DNA of 64,000 nucleotides from Sipunculus nudus. Its lineage: Eukaryota > Annelida > Sipuncula > Golfingiida > Sipunculidae. The stretch covers positions 71,345,416-71,409,415 of the forward strand of contig CM049315.1 of the NCBI GenBank assembly GCA_026874595.1, read 5' to 3'. A program made the translations under genes and the position numbers. The notes beneath the pieces are model-generated. The model worked only from the letters and a program-made list of their open reading frames with translations. It had not been told where the DNA came from and made no database searches. Below are positions 10,671 to 23,269 of the stretch, piece after piece. Positions within the stretch are counted from its first letter, which is position 1. Each line of letters begins with the position of its first letter.

Positions 10671-11115
10671 CAGCTGATACATATACGCCTATAAAATTGT
10701 ATAAATTTGTGTAATTGTATTTGTCTAATGTTAAGTTTCATATTGTACACTTTAATTACATAAATGCCCAAAGTTATCCCTAAAAACATCGGGAATATAC
10801 AAGGAAGGTAGATGCTTTTGCAGAGGGAAGTAAGACTATATAACTTCTTCCGTAATTTCAGACTTATCCTAAACCTTGACTGGTGGTTTGCTGCAGCATA
10901 TTATCACATTGGAAGTACCTCGAAAAAACGTTCTGATTAAGCCCGATGTTATTAAGAATTCCTTCGCCATTCCCTAAACAATTTTGGTGATTGTGTCCAT
11001 TTCTTTAAATTTTAAAGTTAATGAAACAGTTTATACATGTAGGTTTGCCACCGCCACCTGATGGGAATATCCATAACATGACTGCGTATATATAAATAAT
11101 CTCGGTAAATGTCAG

Positions 11116-11209
11116 AGTTCCGAAATACAAATCAACGTAAAAAACTGTGAAGGCTACAATGTGTATTACTTGCCGCAAGTTCCAGGATGCCCGATAGTAT
11201 ATTGTTTCG
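11116..11209 (+). CDS. VWDE-like exon 3: INVKNC..YNVYYL module
   Basis: It encodes EIQINVKNCEGYNVYYLPQV then PGCPIVYCF, matching the family pattern I.VkNC..f.VY.L.....C...YC. The donor is TTCG|GTAGCT (phase 1), which joins in frame to the next exon. The 5' limit is uncertain: the frame stays open back to 11077 with two more cysteines, and AG at 11114-11115 is the only nearby acceptor. Confidence 0.7.
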
Positions 11210-11575
11210 GTAGCTTAATTCAACTTTTCTTACTTTGATCTGAGTATTGTTATCTTTAAAATGCCTATATCTTATTCTTTTATCAATATGACCGTTTTCA
11301 ATATCATTTCTTTTTCGAATTTATTATGAATATATATTAGTACTCAAGATCAGCTTAACACCATACTTTTCGGTTTTATATAAGGCTAACATGGCCTATG
11401 TCCGGAAGGAGAGAGTTCGGAAAATTAAAGAGAAACAGGGTGTAAGCGTAAGTGTTTTACAATTTATTAACGCAAAAGAACATAAAAGCATTTGATTCAT
11501 CCAAATTATTTAACTGTTGTATGTATGTAAGTCTTAAATACTTCACTGATTTGTTCATTGTTTAATCTCTTGTAG

Positions 11576-11835
11576 CTGACTTTCCAGCATTATCAAATGA
11601 CCCACATGTGTCTTTCACTGTACAAGTAAAGTCATCGAACCCTTCTTTTACTGTAAGAGAAGTGGTATTCCAGTGTAATGCGAATGACAACATACCTAGT
11701 GATGCAGTGTTTGATGTAAACTGGATAATTGACAACGTTCCCATCGGTGAATGGCACGGTATAAGACCGGATCGAATGCCCCATATACTGCATGAAGTTG
11801 ATTTTAGTCAACAAATCAATTCACTTGGTGTACAG
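11576..11835 (+). CDS. VWDE-like exon 4: beta-rich module
   Basis: The acceptor is CTCTTGTAG and the first two bases complete an Ala codon from the previous exon. It encodes DFPALSNDPHVSFTV through EVVFQCNAND and VNWIIDNVPIGEW to SLGVQ, an immunoglobulin-like strand pattern. The donor is CAG|GTCAGC, phase 0. Confidence 0.8.
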
Positions 11836-12139
11836 GTCAGCTTAAGTTATTAAACGTTTATATGGCATATTTTCACAACATGCAATAAATTTTGGCCTGA
11901 CGACCATGCCGATATAACGATAACCCCGCTAAGACGACCACTTAGTATTTTTCTGGACCAATGTAAATCATCATGAAAACCACCCGTTATCACGACCACC
12001 CCGCCAACACGACCACTATGACTGGTCAAGCAGGTGCTCGTGTTAGCGAGATTTCACTGTATTTGTGTCGATGTATGTAATCTTCGCCAAGCCTAGCGGC
12101 AGGGGTTATCTTTTGGGCAGCGTATGTTTGTCTATCTGT

Positions 12140-12720
12140 TCATCTGTTTGTCTATTAGCACGATAACAGAAAAACTACTCAACGAAGTTTAATGAATGTT
12201 CAGGATAGCTCGACAATGATACAAGGAACAATTGATTATTTTTTTTTATTTTTTTTTTGGGGGGGGGGGGATCAATGCGTTAATAACTCTAGAATGAGTT
12301 CTAATGTCTTATGGAGGCTCCAATAGCATATAATTGTTGGGCAGGTGGCTATATGGCCATATTTGGGGTGCGAGTCTTGACGTCACAGAGGACAATGACG
12401 GGGGGGGGGGGGGGTTGGCTTGCCACGGTTGTTAATTGTTCATTGTTAACGGAGTGTGATCAGATTTTCAGGATAGCTCGAGAAAGATATAAGGAACAGA
12501 TGATTAAATATGGGGCCGATCCATGCGTAAAAAAGGCCCGGAATGAGCTCTGTTATTTTATTTATTTATTTTTTGGAGGGGGGGGGGGGAGGGGTCTATT
12601 GCATATTTGTTTACACTAAAAGTTTAGCAGGTGACGATATGGCCATATTTGGAGAGAGTCGTGAAGTCATGGAACACAATGACGTCATTGCACTTGTTCG
12701 GGGGGGGGGGGGGGGGGCAC
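12140..12720 (+). repeat. Two-unit tandem repeat with G runs
   Basis: CAGGATAGCTCGA at about 12201 and 12470, and ATATGGCCATATTTGG at about 12351 and 12638, show two degenerate copies about 270-290 bp apart. Each carries runs of 11-18 G. It lies in a VWDE-like intron directly left of the large inverted repeat. Confidence 0.75.
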
Positions 12721-13189
12721 GGTTGCTTGTCGCCGAAAATACTCCAAACCCCATATGCTTGCTGCTGTTACAGCTATAATGACAAATTTTATGTCAAAAT
12801 ATACATTTTCTTGGTCAAGGAATCCAATGAAATAGGTTTCCAGATTGAGAAAACAATAGTTTTCTCCTTAACATGAAAATCTGGGGTAAAATGGGCACAT
12901 TTCATAAAATATCAATGATTTTCTTCCATCAGGGTAACCTGAGACACTTGAGACATCTATGTCCTTGGCATTTGGGAGGTATTAAACAGTTGTGAATAGA
13001 CCATGAAGACGCGTCTAACTGAACACAATCCTCAGTCGACATACATAGAGCATGAAACCACAGGAAATTTAAAGCATTAACTAGAGAATTACTGGTACGT
13101 GGCACTTACTTAATCTGAGTTTAGGCAGTACAGCAAGACCATGGTATTACAAGGACAGATATACAGTTTTTTTTCTTTTTTTCTAAGAA

Positions 13190-13606
13190 TCACCCAATGA
13201 AATACCCACATTCATGCTCTATCACCCGATCAAATACCCACACACGATGCTCTGTTACTAGCAAATATACATAAGGCCTTGGTTGTGGTTTTTCCGCATA
13301 TACTGTTATTTCATTTATATACATTATCTGGGTAATACGGCATAAAATGACCTTTCTCGAAAGTACAGCATGCATGAGATATATATAATACCAGAGTACC
13401 AGTACACACAGGAATGGGTAGACATTCCTGTAGGAGAACACAATAAAGTTGCCTATTGTGGTTCCTTCCCAGAATCTAAAATTTTGATTCGACAGAATAT
13501 ATTGCTTGAAATACATCTTATCTATCTCATAATCTATCTCATGATGGCCAACCCATAATAGTAAATGATCAATGCTGAAAACTATAAAGCCATCAGTTCT
13601 TGACAT
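13190..13606 (-). other. Unknown frame in left inverted arm (138 codons), mirrored at 16401-16805
   Basis: The frame, shared by both arms, ends in EHRVWVFDRVIE(H/Q)ECGYFIG and contains LCRITQIMYINEITV. It is rich in aromatic residues. I do not recognise it. Both copies remain open with many amino-acid differences, which could mean past constraint or simply low stop density. Confidence 0.3.
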
Positions 13607-15344
13607 TCTTGGTGTTTATGCTTCGCCAATTAGTTTAGGGTTTTATAGTGAAATATCCTAAAAACTTTGTTAACATTTCTATTTTTTACAAGTAATGTTA
13701 GGGAACTGAAGGAATTAGATGTTTTATATTTTAGTTGTGGGTGAAATGATTGTTGAAGTAATGGTGGCAGTGCTGATTGTTCAGGATGTGGTGCAGGTTA
13801 AATCAATGAATCCAGTATTGTTCACAAAAACTGCAATATTGCCACCGATCATCAGCATGTTAATGATGCAATAATAAACTTGCAACCGAAGTATAAGCAC
13901 AGCAAGAAGGCGAGATGCCAAGTCCGCCTAACAGGCTTTACCTCTCACTTCCGTGCTATATAACCTTTTACACTAATCATAACAGAAAAGCAGAAAGTGT
14001 TGAATGTAATGTCTAAATGTAATTCAATAAAGTTTAGAATTTGATAAATTGTAACTTTATCACTTTACATGGACCCAGAGAAACTACTGACCTGGAAAGG
14101 GTCACTGTCATCTATTCTCATAGCTTTCCCGGGAATTGAAACTGGGTATAGCCAGCACAGAGATCAAAGTCTATTACCACTCGACTCCTATGTTCCATGT
14201 TCTCAGTGATTAGCTCTTTATTTAAACATTGCGTCCAAAGACATTTCTTTCCTTTGCCTAAAATCAGCTATAATCTTTGGGCAAAAGGATCTCACATGTA
14301 CTCCCTGAGGATCCAGTCACCTCTTGGTCCACATATGTTCCTGGTGTCCAATGTCCATGGGGAAGTAAATAATTTTCTTCTTAGAAAGACCCAAATTGAA
14401 GTGGTATAGAAAATTGGAAGTGTCCTTTGTCATATAAAGAGATTAAGACACTAATTTACTTACATCATGCAATGAAAATACATCTTAAACCTAGAAATGC
14501 ACAAGTCGCGGTAATGCATAAGTGAGAATAATATGTCATTTAACCTAAACAATACCCCGAACAGACCTAGGAAATTAAGTTATCAGTACCTGGGAGTATA
14601 CAAGTGTCAGGACTTACAACAAGAAAATAACCCTTTTAGATCCATCAGTGGAAAACAAATTTTTTTAGGGTTGTAAAGCTGACCATTTGTCAATGATTCT
14701 CCAAAGTTAGGTAATCTCTGATGAACCTATTTAGCAAATCCCATTCAGTCATGTCGCACCAGCAGCTTTATTTTACTATGTATAACCCTTTCAGGCATGG
14801 GCCACGTTGATAAACAGCAGCAGCGCCCGTCATGTTACTTGTCTCTGACCTCTTCAGCAAATTCTCTCACATTTCCAATCAAACAAATAATCTGTTTTTT
14901 TTTTCAGAAAAAAACTAATTCTTGCTCATAATAATTTAATAAAATGTGTATGTTATACTTTTACAGTTGGTCACAACTAACCTGAAAAGGGGGCTCAAAC
15001 TGCTTTGACGTCAGCAAGACACGCCACAAATGTCACTTAAAATTCGAAGGGCCTATAACATAAACAGTACTGGACATTTTAACCTATGAAGCAAGATATA
15101 GGTTTTCTTTAATTTATGCTGTGGTACCACCATGTGATAATTCGTATGCACACAATTCATTAGTTTTAATTGAAGTGCAATGCTCCTAGTTTTTCAGGGT
15201 CACCTGCCGATATTCTGCAGATGAATTTGGCAAGTAGGGCCATACCAGGTCACATTTGGGTTTTTAGGGAGATTTCTAAGATTGTAATACATGCTGTGTT
15301 TACTCGTTAGAATTTCAACGGATATCAGGCGGCAATTAAGTTCA

Positions 15345-15746
15345 TTATAAAAATATTAATAAACACCAAAGTCCAGGAATCACTCCAATCTGAAAGATAG
15401 ATGTTTGAGGATTTGGCTTCAGAAGTATACACACATTCTCAAATGCAGTTTGACTAGATCTGTAAACAAGCAATGTTTGGCCAAGTATAATTTGTGACTG
15501 TCCTGTGACAACTCTGCTGGTAAAGTACTGACTTTCTGGGCATAAGGAACTTTGACTAATGTGATTCGTGCATTGGACTTCGCAATCCAGAATGCTAGAT
15601 TTTGGGAAATAGGTGCTTCCATTTTTATCAAATGCACATCTTAAATAGATTATGTGATGATTATATCGCACAAGACCTGAAAGTTGTACATTGAAGCTCA
15701 AGCAGACGATAATTTTTGTTGGCAATAAAGAAAATCTCATGTCCAC
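15345..15746 (-). other. Unknown 133-codon frame in spacer of the inverted-arm element
   Basis: An open frame with six or more cysteines and no match that I recognise. It lies in the unique middle of the element, where a transposase would be expected, but no DDE motif is visible. Confidence 0.2.
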
Positions 15747-17991
15747 TTTGTACAGCTGCCAATACCTCTGTGTACTCCGTCTGTGACATAGTGAAACCTA
15801 TGTAAGCCGTGCAAAACGAAAGGTTTAAGGGGTATTAAAGAGATATTGTATTCCAGAACATGGCAGTTAATTGGAAAACTTATACGGAAGCAAGACTATG
15901 GAAATGTGTTCTTACGTTCAATTAAATTATATCTGATTATAAGCATAATTATATATTATTCGAATAGCATGCAGCTTAATTATTTCTCCACGTAATACAA
16001 ATATGTTGATCACTTTGTTGTGGTTTTATGCTCTGTATGCAGTGAATCGCAAACATCGGGTACATATACACTGGTATTAAATGCTCCCCTGTCTATATAA
16101 GGATAATAAACAAGAACTTATAAAGGAATATAATACAAAACCAATCAAAGATATTAAAAGTTTTCATGATGATACTAAAATTTATTGAAATTTGCATACT
16201 TTCCCCATAATTTTAAGGTAGGATGAATACTTTTACTACATTACTTCAACAATCATTTCATCCACAATAAAACATAACACATCTAATTCCTTCAGTTACC
16301 TGACGTTACTTGTAAAAATAGAAATACGAACACAACTTTCAGGATACGTGTATTTCAATATAAAACCCAATAACTAACTGGAGAAGCATAAAAACCAAGA
16401 GTGTCAATGACTGATGGCTTTTGTGCTTTTGGTATTGATCAAATATTTAGGGTTGACCATCATGAGATAGATAATATGTGTCTCAAACAAAATATTCTGT
16501 TGAATCAAAATGTTAGATACTGGGAAGAAACTACAGTTAGCAACATTATTGGGTTTTGTTACAGGAATGTCTTCCCATTCCTGTGTGTACTGGTACTCTG
16601 CTTTTGCCAAGTAAATCCCATGCATGTTGTGTGGTCCAGAAGAGTCAGTTTATGCCGTATTACCCAGATAATGTATATAAATGAAATAACAGTACATGCG
16701 AAAAAACCACAACCAAGGCCTTATGTATATTTGCTAGTAATAGAGCATCGTGTGTGGGTGTTTGATCGGGTGATAGAGCAAGAATGTGGGTATTTCATTG
16801 GGTGATTCTTAAAAAAAAAAGAAAAAAAAACTGTATATCTGTCCTTGTAATACCATGGTCTTGCTGTACTGCCTAAACTCAGATTAAGTAAGTGCCACGT
16901 ACCAGTAATTCTCTAGTTAATGCTTTAAATTTCCTGTGGTTTCATGCTCTATGTATGTCGACTGAGGATTGTGTTCAGTTAGACGCGTCTTCATGATCTA
17001 TTCACAACTGTTTAATACCTCCCAAATGCCAAGGACATAGATGTCTCAAGTGTCTCAGGTTACCCTGATGGAAGAAAATCATTGATATTTTATGAAATGT
17101 GCCCATTTTACCCCAGATTTTCATGTTAAGGAGAAAACTATTGTTTTCTCAATCTGGAAACCTATTTCATTGGATTCCTTGACCAAGAAAATGTATATTT
17201 TGACACAACATTTGTCATTATATCTGTAACAGCAGCAAGCATATGGGGTTTGGAGTATTTTCGGAGGCCATTTTGAATAATTTGCATATATTTCACATAC
17301 TAAGGGAGATCTAACTTGTGTCTTTGGATAAATTTATTCCTATGACCCTAAGGTACTTTTGTGCCAAAGGGGACCTTTGCATCATGAAATGAAGTCAAAA
17401 GTCACTTAACCCACCTACTAAATTATGGAATGTGTGTTGAAAGATTTCATATTAACCTGCATGGCCGTATGCATTTTTTCTATGTGTTGCCCCTTGATAA
17501 CATCCGGAAACCTAAAAATTCGTTTCATTTTTGCCGGATATATAAGCATTCCACATGCCAGGTCCGCGCATAAGGAATCTCACCTTCTTTTATTCTCAAT
17601 ATGTGTACCGATTTTATACGCATTCCGCATCCCACGTTCCGTACATATAAGAAATCTTAGCTTTAGTCTGCAGATATATTCGACTTTACCTGTTTATTAC
17701 ATCCACTGAGCAACAGGGGTTATGTTTTCGTGGTGTTGGTTTTATTGCTTGTCTGTTAGCAATATAAGTCGAAAAGTTATTGACGGATTTTGATGAGGAT
17801 AAATTGATTAAATTTTGATACGGAAACATTCTTGATCCAGGAATATTTTAAAGGAAAATGCTGCTTTTCTGACAGTTCCATATAAGGCTAATGAGCTGAT
17901 TTGGCGGAGGTCTGCGCTGTCTGAGTGCTTTTCAGGTTATGTATGAATTGAAGTTAACAGTTGTTTTCATTCATCTCTTTGGCAAGTTCAG

Positions 17992-18072
17992 TGTTCTTTG
18001 AGGGCTAAGGGTGCCGGTTACACTGTACCCAGTCCATTTCGAACAAGCTAAAAATTCTTTGCGGGTTTCGAG
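17992..18072 (+). CDS. VWDE-like exon 5, with in-frame TAA
   Basis: The acceptor TTCAG and donor GAG|GTAAGA give phase 0 at both ends, matching exon 4. It encodes CSLRAKGAGYTVPSPFRTS, a TAA at 18049-18051, then KFFAGFE. The FFAG motif after PSP..TS is a family pattern and lies in the same frame on both sides of the stop. The join to exon 6 is one base short. Confidence 0.65.
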
Positions 18073-18498
18073 GTAAGATTGACAGTTAGCTAATCATATA
18101 CTTCTAGGTAATTTATTATGTTGGATATGGAAGTATATATTGCCATGAACAAAAATGATATAAGGATCAAATCAATATTAACCTAAATGTTAATGTGATA
18201 AAAATCAATTCATACACTCCATGGATACTGAAGTTACGTTACTCTCCCTTAGATTCTCACGCCCATAATTGACGTAACCAAGAGGAAGGATGCGGTTGTA
18301 CTGGCCCCATGGAATAATTTTGACCTTCAGTTAGAGGTTTTTATACCTACAACTTTGGACCAGTTATGTCGTTCACGCCGGGAGGTCAAGGGATTGGCGC
18401 TAATGAGTGAAGCTGGGAACCAGCGCTGTGAAGTATCTGTACCTGGTAATATACAGAATACAATAGATACCCAACATCTCTGTACTTGTTGTTACGGG

Positions 18499-18622
18499 GT
18501 GACATAAAAGCGGACCGAACTGTCTCACTAGTGAAGCTTGCTTTGCTAGCGAAGCGGTTGGTACGCCGGACTTGTGCGCCACCGTCATGGGTTCGAATCC
18601 GGGATCGGCTTAGCATTTTCCA
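18499..18622 (+). repeat. tRNA-derived SINE, copy A
   Basis: Box A (TAGCGAAGCGGTTGG, 18547-18561) and box B (GGTTCGAATCC, 18590-18600) are spaced as in a tRNA gene. A second copy lies reversed at 24661-24785. Both begin near AAAAGCGGACCGAAC and end near TAGC..ATTTTCC, so this is a repeat family and not a tRNA gene. Confidence 0.8.
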
Positions 18623-19236
18623 CTTCACGCTTGTTGTAAAGAGGCATTTGCGTCACTTGAAATTATAGCACGTATGAGGATATATAAAAATAAATACCTA
18701 GAATTTGGTTCCGCCTCATAGTCAAAGGGATTCTGAAGAAAACTTTCAACCCTTTGCCTTACTTGTTCAATGGTTTTGACAATGTTTGGTTTTAACTTTT
18801 GTTTCGGTTGAATCGGTTTGACTGACATGTACTTGTGTTGAATCTAGATTAAAAACTAAGTAAACGTGTACCATGGTGTCAGGTTTCACCCTTGTTTAGT
18901 ATATGATAAACTTACCTTATTATTGTTGTGCCTTTGAACTTTTTTGCAATGTATTTTCATGTTCCAATTTTGTCTGTAAATACAACAGAATAATTTTGAC
19001 TTTTCACAGAAACCTCATACCATCTAACATCCACCCGAGTATTGTGTCTTCTGTGTTTATTATGTATTAACGTTCATTATATTCTGCATATGGAAAAATC
19101 ATTCTTAGTCTTCGACATGATTTGCAAAGTCTGTTGTGTATAAGTCTGATACATATTTATCAATTCTTCTCCTGCGGGTAATGTTTACACACAGTCATAT
19201 TCATATATTTGATATTTATTAACGTGTGTATAATGT

Positions 19237-19256
19237 GATATATATATATATAAATA

Positions 19257-19316
<60 letters not shown>
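19237..19316. repeat. (TA)n microsatellite
   Basis: An AT array with one AAATAATAA interruption, in a VWDE-like intron about 80 bp before exon 6. Confidence 0.95.
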
Positions 19317-19320
<4 letters not shown>

Positions 19321-19394
19321 TCAATTACCTATAGTTTGCTTGCTGTAATTTAGTAGGTTCTTTGCTGAATGAAATGGTTGTTCTCGATTTCCAG

Positions 19395-19576
19395 TCATTT
19401 CTTCAAATGATGATTGGGAAGAAAGTTGGAAAAACAGAACTATAAGCATGGAAGTGACCGCTCCACCGGACGGATTAGTCACAACAAACCGAGTCCGACT
19501 AATGCGAATTAGTCTGCAAACAGCAGAATTTCCTTTACATCCCGTTTGGTCAAATTACAGACTTCCAGATATTACG
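19395..19576 (+). CDS. VWDE-like exon 6
   Basis: It encodes ISSNDDWEESWKNRTISMEV, TAPPDGLV and RISLQTAEFPLHPVWSNY to LPDIT. The acceptor is TTTCCAG and the donor ACG|GTGAGT, phase 0 end. The start needs one base from the previous exon, which that exon does not supply. Confidence 0.75.
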
Positions 19577-19979
19577 GTGAGTTGACATTTACCATTTAAC
19601 CTATATATTTTTCCAGTCATGATGGGATCATTTTGTCTCAAATATGTCTCAGCAATGACAGCAAATATACATGAATATGTTAAATATGTTAACTATAAAC
19701 ATAGATATCAAGTTGATTACATTTATCCCCATTCAATAGACAGTGTTGCCATTTGGCCAATGACCTTTCCTAAAAAATGAGAGTTAAAATGTTCCGCCTT
19801 TCCCCCAAAATGGACGAACTGCTATTGAACTGAAGTGTGATTGTTTTTCTAATTCGTACGATTTGTACCCTTCTGGATGGAACACAATGGACAGGGTGAC
19901 GGATCGAGAGATGACTTATTATGATTGAATAATTGTGGGCCTTAAAAATGTAATGTTGTTTAAATGTTTATGTTTGCAG

Positions 19980-20043
19980 TTCCTACCTGAACAATCTTCA
20001 AGGAGAGTTTGTATTGTACAGACATACAAAGAGGCCATTAGCG
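19980..20043 (+). CDS. VWDE-like exon 7: start of VWD domain
   Basis: In phase with a one-base start it encodes SYLNNLQGEFVLYRHTKRPL, the strand after the DPH..TFDG motif in VWD domains. The exon before it ends in phase 0 while this one starts in phase 2, so the intervening VWD exon is absent or undetected. Confidence 0.8.
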
Positions 20044-21145
20044 GTAGGTCATCACTGAATGACAGATCATAATCATACATAATCCGTTTCATGTTAGCCC
20101 TGCCTGGGCTTTACTATTTGCGTTTACTAATAAAATGCTTAAAATAAAACTTGATTCCAAGTACCGATAGACTTAACTCAGTGCTTATCACTAAAGCCCT
20201 GTAAAGTCCGTATGGTGAATCGCTGATGTTTGCATATCAAGGCGTCACAAGGCTCTTTGATGCCTGACAATTCCCCCGTATTTGCATATCAGGCCGTCAC
20301 GCCTCATGTGAGTGGCATCGTTGCTATGAGAACGCCAACAGCGGTCCGACAGCTTGACCCGCTTGGTAACATTCGCACTGACTGCCGAGATGACAAGAGC
20401 AGCTGGCAGCATTTTTCTGAACCCGTGTATTAACTGTCAAATTGCGACTCGCGAATCGTGGTCGTTTCAGTCAGCTGGTACATTTTGACTGCGCTCGTCG
20501 CGTGGTGCACCTGAATATCTCGCGCTGATTGGCTGAGCCAGAGTTTGGCCTATATTATGTTTAAACAGGCCAATTTGCGAGGGTGCTGTTCCGAAACACG
20601 TTAACACTGAGGCTAAGGTATTGTGTTTTATAGAGTCTCGCCGAACTCAACTTAAGCGACGGCCTAAAATTATTAAGACAAATTAAGTGGGAATATGTGT
20701 AGCCAATTGGAAGCCCGGAATAGTCGATTACTGAATGAACCATGTTTGTTTTGAAAAAGATTCTTGGAAAGACCACTGCTGACGTCACTGGAAAAGACCT
20801 TAGTTCAGCGAGGCGGTGATGTGTGGCCCTGACCGTCCGGGAACCGGCCAAGATTACCAGTCCATGAAATCAGAGGGTCAGATAGTAAATTAGTAATATG
20901 AGTTGCCGCAAGATGGCGGTACCGATACTAAATGCGACACAACGCGTGAACGTCTGATTTCTTTGTCAGAAGCAACATTTAAGTCAGAACTATTTCATGG
21001 ACTGGGCCAGTCTAGTTTCATGTTGGTTTTAAAATATTTGATGTTGGGTTTGATGTATTATTTAAACACATCCTAAAGACAAATCTGTGTAATAAAAAAC
21101 GAAAAAAAGTGTAAATATAACATGTAGTTTCTTTTAATCATTCAG

Positions 21146-21300
21146 ATACATGTCTTTCTCCTGCCATGTTTTGGCAGTCCAACTCCAACGTGTAACTGTG
21201 CTGCGGCAATCGGATCCAGAAGGGACCTGTTTATGTTAGATCATTGCAGAAGAGGCAGCGAGTCTATAACAGAAACTTTCCTTAGCTGTGCGGATACGCG
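21146..21300 (+). CDS. VWDE-like exon 8: VWD domain
   Basis: It encodes IHVFLLPCFGSPTPTCNCAA, AIGSRRDLFMLDHC and FLSCADTR. The HVF..PC and CNCA motifs are VWDE hallmarks. It joins exon 7 in phase 0. The donor is CG|GTAGGT, phase 2, which does not fit the next exon found; a short exon in 21301-23039 is expected. Confidence 0.85.
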
Positions 21301-21589
21301 GTAGGTGACAGATAAAGGAAGCCTAAATATTAATTCTAGATGTGCCTGTATGGACCTCCTGTATGGGTATCCATCGGCCTGGAACTTGAAGTAACCTCGG
21401 ATATAGTGTTCGCTATGAGTTCACATATGTTATGGGTATCCCTTTTTTGCAGCCATGTTTGTTAGAAATATTAGCGACTTTTCTTTAATGCTTTTGATTA
21501 ACAAGTGACCCATGGGTCATGACGCTCAGTTGAATTTAACTGGGTGCGCATTTCTTTTATTAATGTTATAAACATTTCAGGAAAATAAA

Positions 21590-22870
21590 CATTTCAGGAT
21601 TCATAGGAGACTTGCCAAGGAATCCCTGGATTTCATAATTGAAGGTTCAAAGGAAAATGGATACAATTTGTACCCTGTCTATCTGGGGGCTCAAAATCAT
21701 GTTTCTATTTCTGACAGAATATAGGTCACCATAGCCTAATTTTAAATTTCATAGGAAATTTGCTCAGGACCTAGGCCTAATGCATACAATTTGTACCCAT
21801 TAGACGTAAAAGATGCTCAAATCATTTTTTTTTTTTGCCTGTCACGTGTAGGTTTCCAGTGGGATTTGCCAAGAACTCCCTAGAAGTTGCGTTGGAAGAT
21901 TTTAGGGGTTAATATAATTTGTGCCCTATATGACTGTATATGACATGTATTGTAAGAATTAAGTTACTTAATTTCAGGATTAAAAAGAGTCTTGCGAACC
22001 TCCCTAGACTTTTCAATAAAAGGTTCAAAGGAAATATATAAAATTTGTACCTTGTCTGTCTAGGTGCTATAATTCATTTTCTTTGGCTTTTACCGCATAG
22101 AATATAGCCTGTGCACCATGACCTAATGTCTGGGTTCCAAAGAGATTTTCCTATAACCTCCCTGAATGTTGCTCCCTGGATGATTCTAGGATTATGCATA
22201 CAATTTGTACCCATCTGACATTCAGGGTGCTCGTAAGGACCTCCCTGGATGAACAGTTTGATGTTTCTATGTTTAAATGATACGATTTGTGCTCATCTGA
22301 CAATCATGGTGCTCATATGACATCTTTTTTTCTATTGGTCGCAGAATAAATTATGTCACAATGACCTATTTTCAGGTTTCCAAGAACATTTGCTTAGGAC
22401 CTCCCTAAGGTTAGAGGATTCTAAGCCTAATGTTTAGTATTCGTGCCCCGTCTGACTCTCTGGCTTATCAAAATCATGTTTTCGCCAATCTCGGTTCGTA
22501 GGTCACCATGACCTATTTCAGGAATGCAAGATTTGCCCGGAACCTCCAAGGATGTTGCGTTAGAAGATTCTAGGCCTGACAGATACAATTTGTGCCGATT
22601 TGACATCCAGGATGCTCATATGACATCCTTTTCAGAAGTCTCAGAATATAGGTCACAGTGACTTAAATAAAGGTTTTCCAAGGACCTCCCTAAATGTTTC
22701 GTTAGATGATTCTAGGCCTAATGTATACACTGTGTGCCCCGTCTGACTCTCTGGGTGCTCAACGTCATGTATTCGGCCAACATGACCTAATTTCAGGTTG
22801 TGTAAGGAGATTTGCCAAGACCTCCCTGGATGTTTAGTTAGAAGTATCTAGGTCTAATGGTTACGATTTG
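21590..22870 (+). repeat. Tandem repeat, about 140-bp unit, in intron
   Basis: TACAATTTGTACCC-like cores recur at about 21660, 21784, 21910, 22040, 22200, 22277, 22580, 22722 and 22860. They alternate with GACCTCCCTGGATG and GGTCACCATGACCTA blocks. The same motifs recur at 34.9-36.5 kb. Confidence 0.8.
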
Positions 22871-23039
22871 AAATTATAGTAGTTATTAGGGAGTTGAAAT
22901 TATACATTACTGTGTTAAGTTTACACTTGGTTGGACACTACTGTGACTCTAGGATGAAAATGTCAATGGTCAACCACCTACTCTGAAACGGTCCATATTA
23001 TTTAAATTGCTTTATGAATACCCCTCTGTCTCGTTTCAG

Positions 23040-23269
23040 GTCACGCTTCCCACGGGCACCGTAGTACATTTAGATAACATTTGGAATAACAGAATCGGCA
23101 CAGTGACAGTGGAACCATCAATCTTAGACTACAACCAGACGCTTGGACTGTGTGGTTCGTGGAACCAGAATGACAACGATGACTTCAAATGGAAATAACC
23201 TCACACGATCGATCCTTCCCATTGTACTTGGCAGGAAACAAGAACAACAAACTTTTCCAGGTCCTGGAT
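23040..23269 (+). CDS. VWDE-like exon 9: end of VWD domain, with in-frame TAA
   Basis: The acceptor is TCGTTTCAG. It encodes VTLPTGTVVHLDNIWNN, then LDYNQTLGLCGSWNQNDNDD, the classic VWD GLCG..N...DDF end. TAA at 23196-23198 follows FKWK. The same frame then continues to FSRSWM and joins in frame (AT|GTAAGT plus G) to IPPNSPESLW, the family's SW.IPP..SL join. The continuity across the stop shows that it is a lesion, not a true end. Confidence 0.85.

Larger units (their letters stand above)
12729..17272. mobile_element. 4.5-kb element with about 1-kb inverted arms
   Basis: Arm 12729-13762 is the inverted copy of 16240-17272. The outer ends are GAAAATACTCCAAACCCC and its complement; the inner ends are TGAAATGATTGTTGAAGTAA and its complement. 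Over long stretches the arms look well above 90% identical. The 2.5-kb spacer (13763-16239) has no recognised transposase. The element sits inside a VWDE-like intron. It could be a long-TIR DNA transposon, a foldback element or an inverted segmental duplication. A clear target duplication was not seen. Confidence 0.8.

Noticed and set aside
12311-12876. Glycine-run frames near the G tracts
   Set aside because: They are products of poly-G runs in a degenerate tandem repeat, with no domain and no splice support.
18499-18622. Functional tRNA gene
   Set aside because: Box A and box B are present, but the same sequence with the same extra flanks occurs reversed at 24.7 kb and no full cloverleaf forms. 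It fits a SINE.
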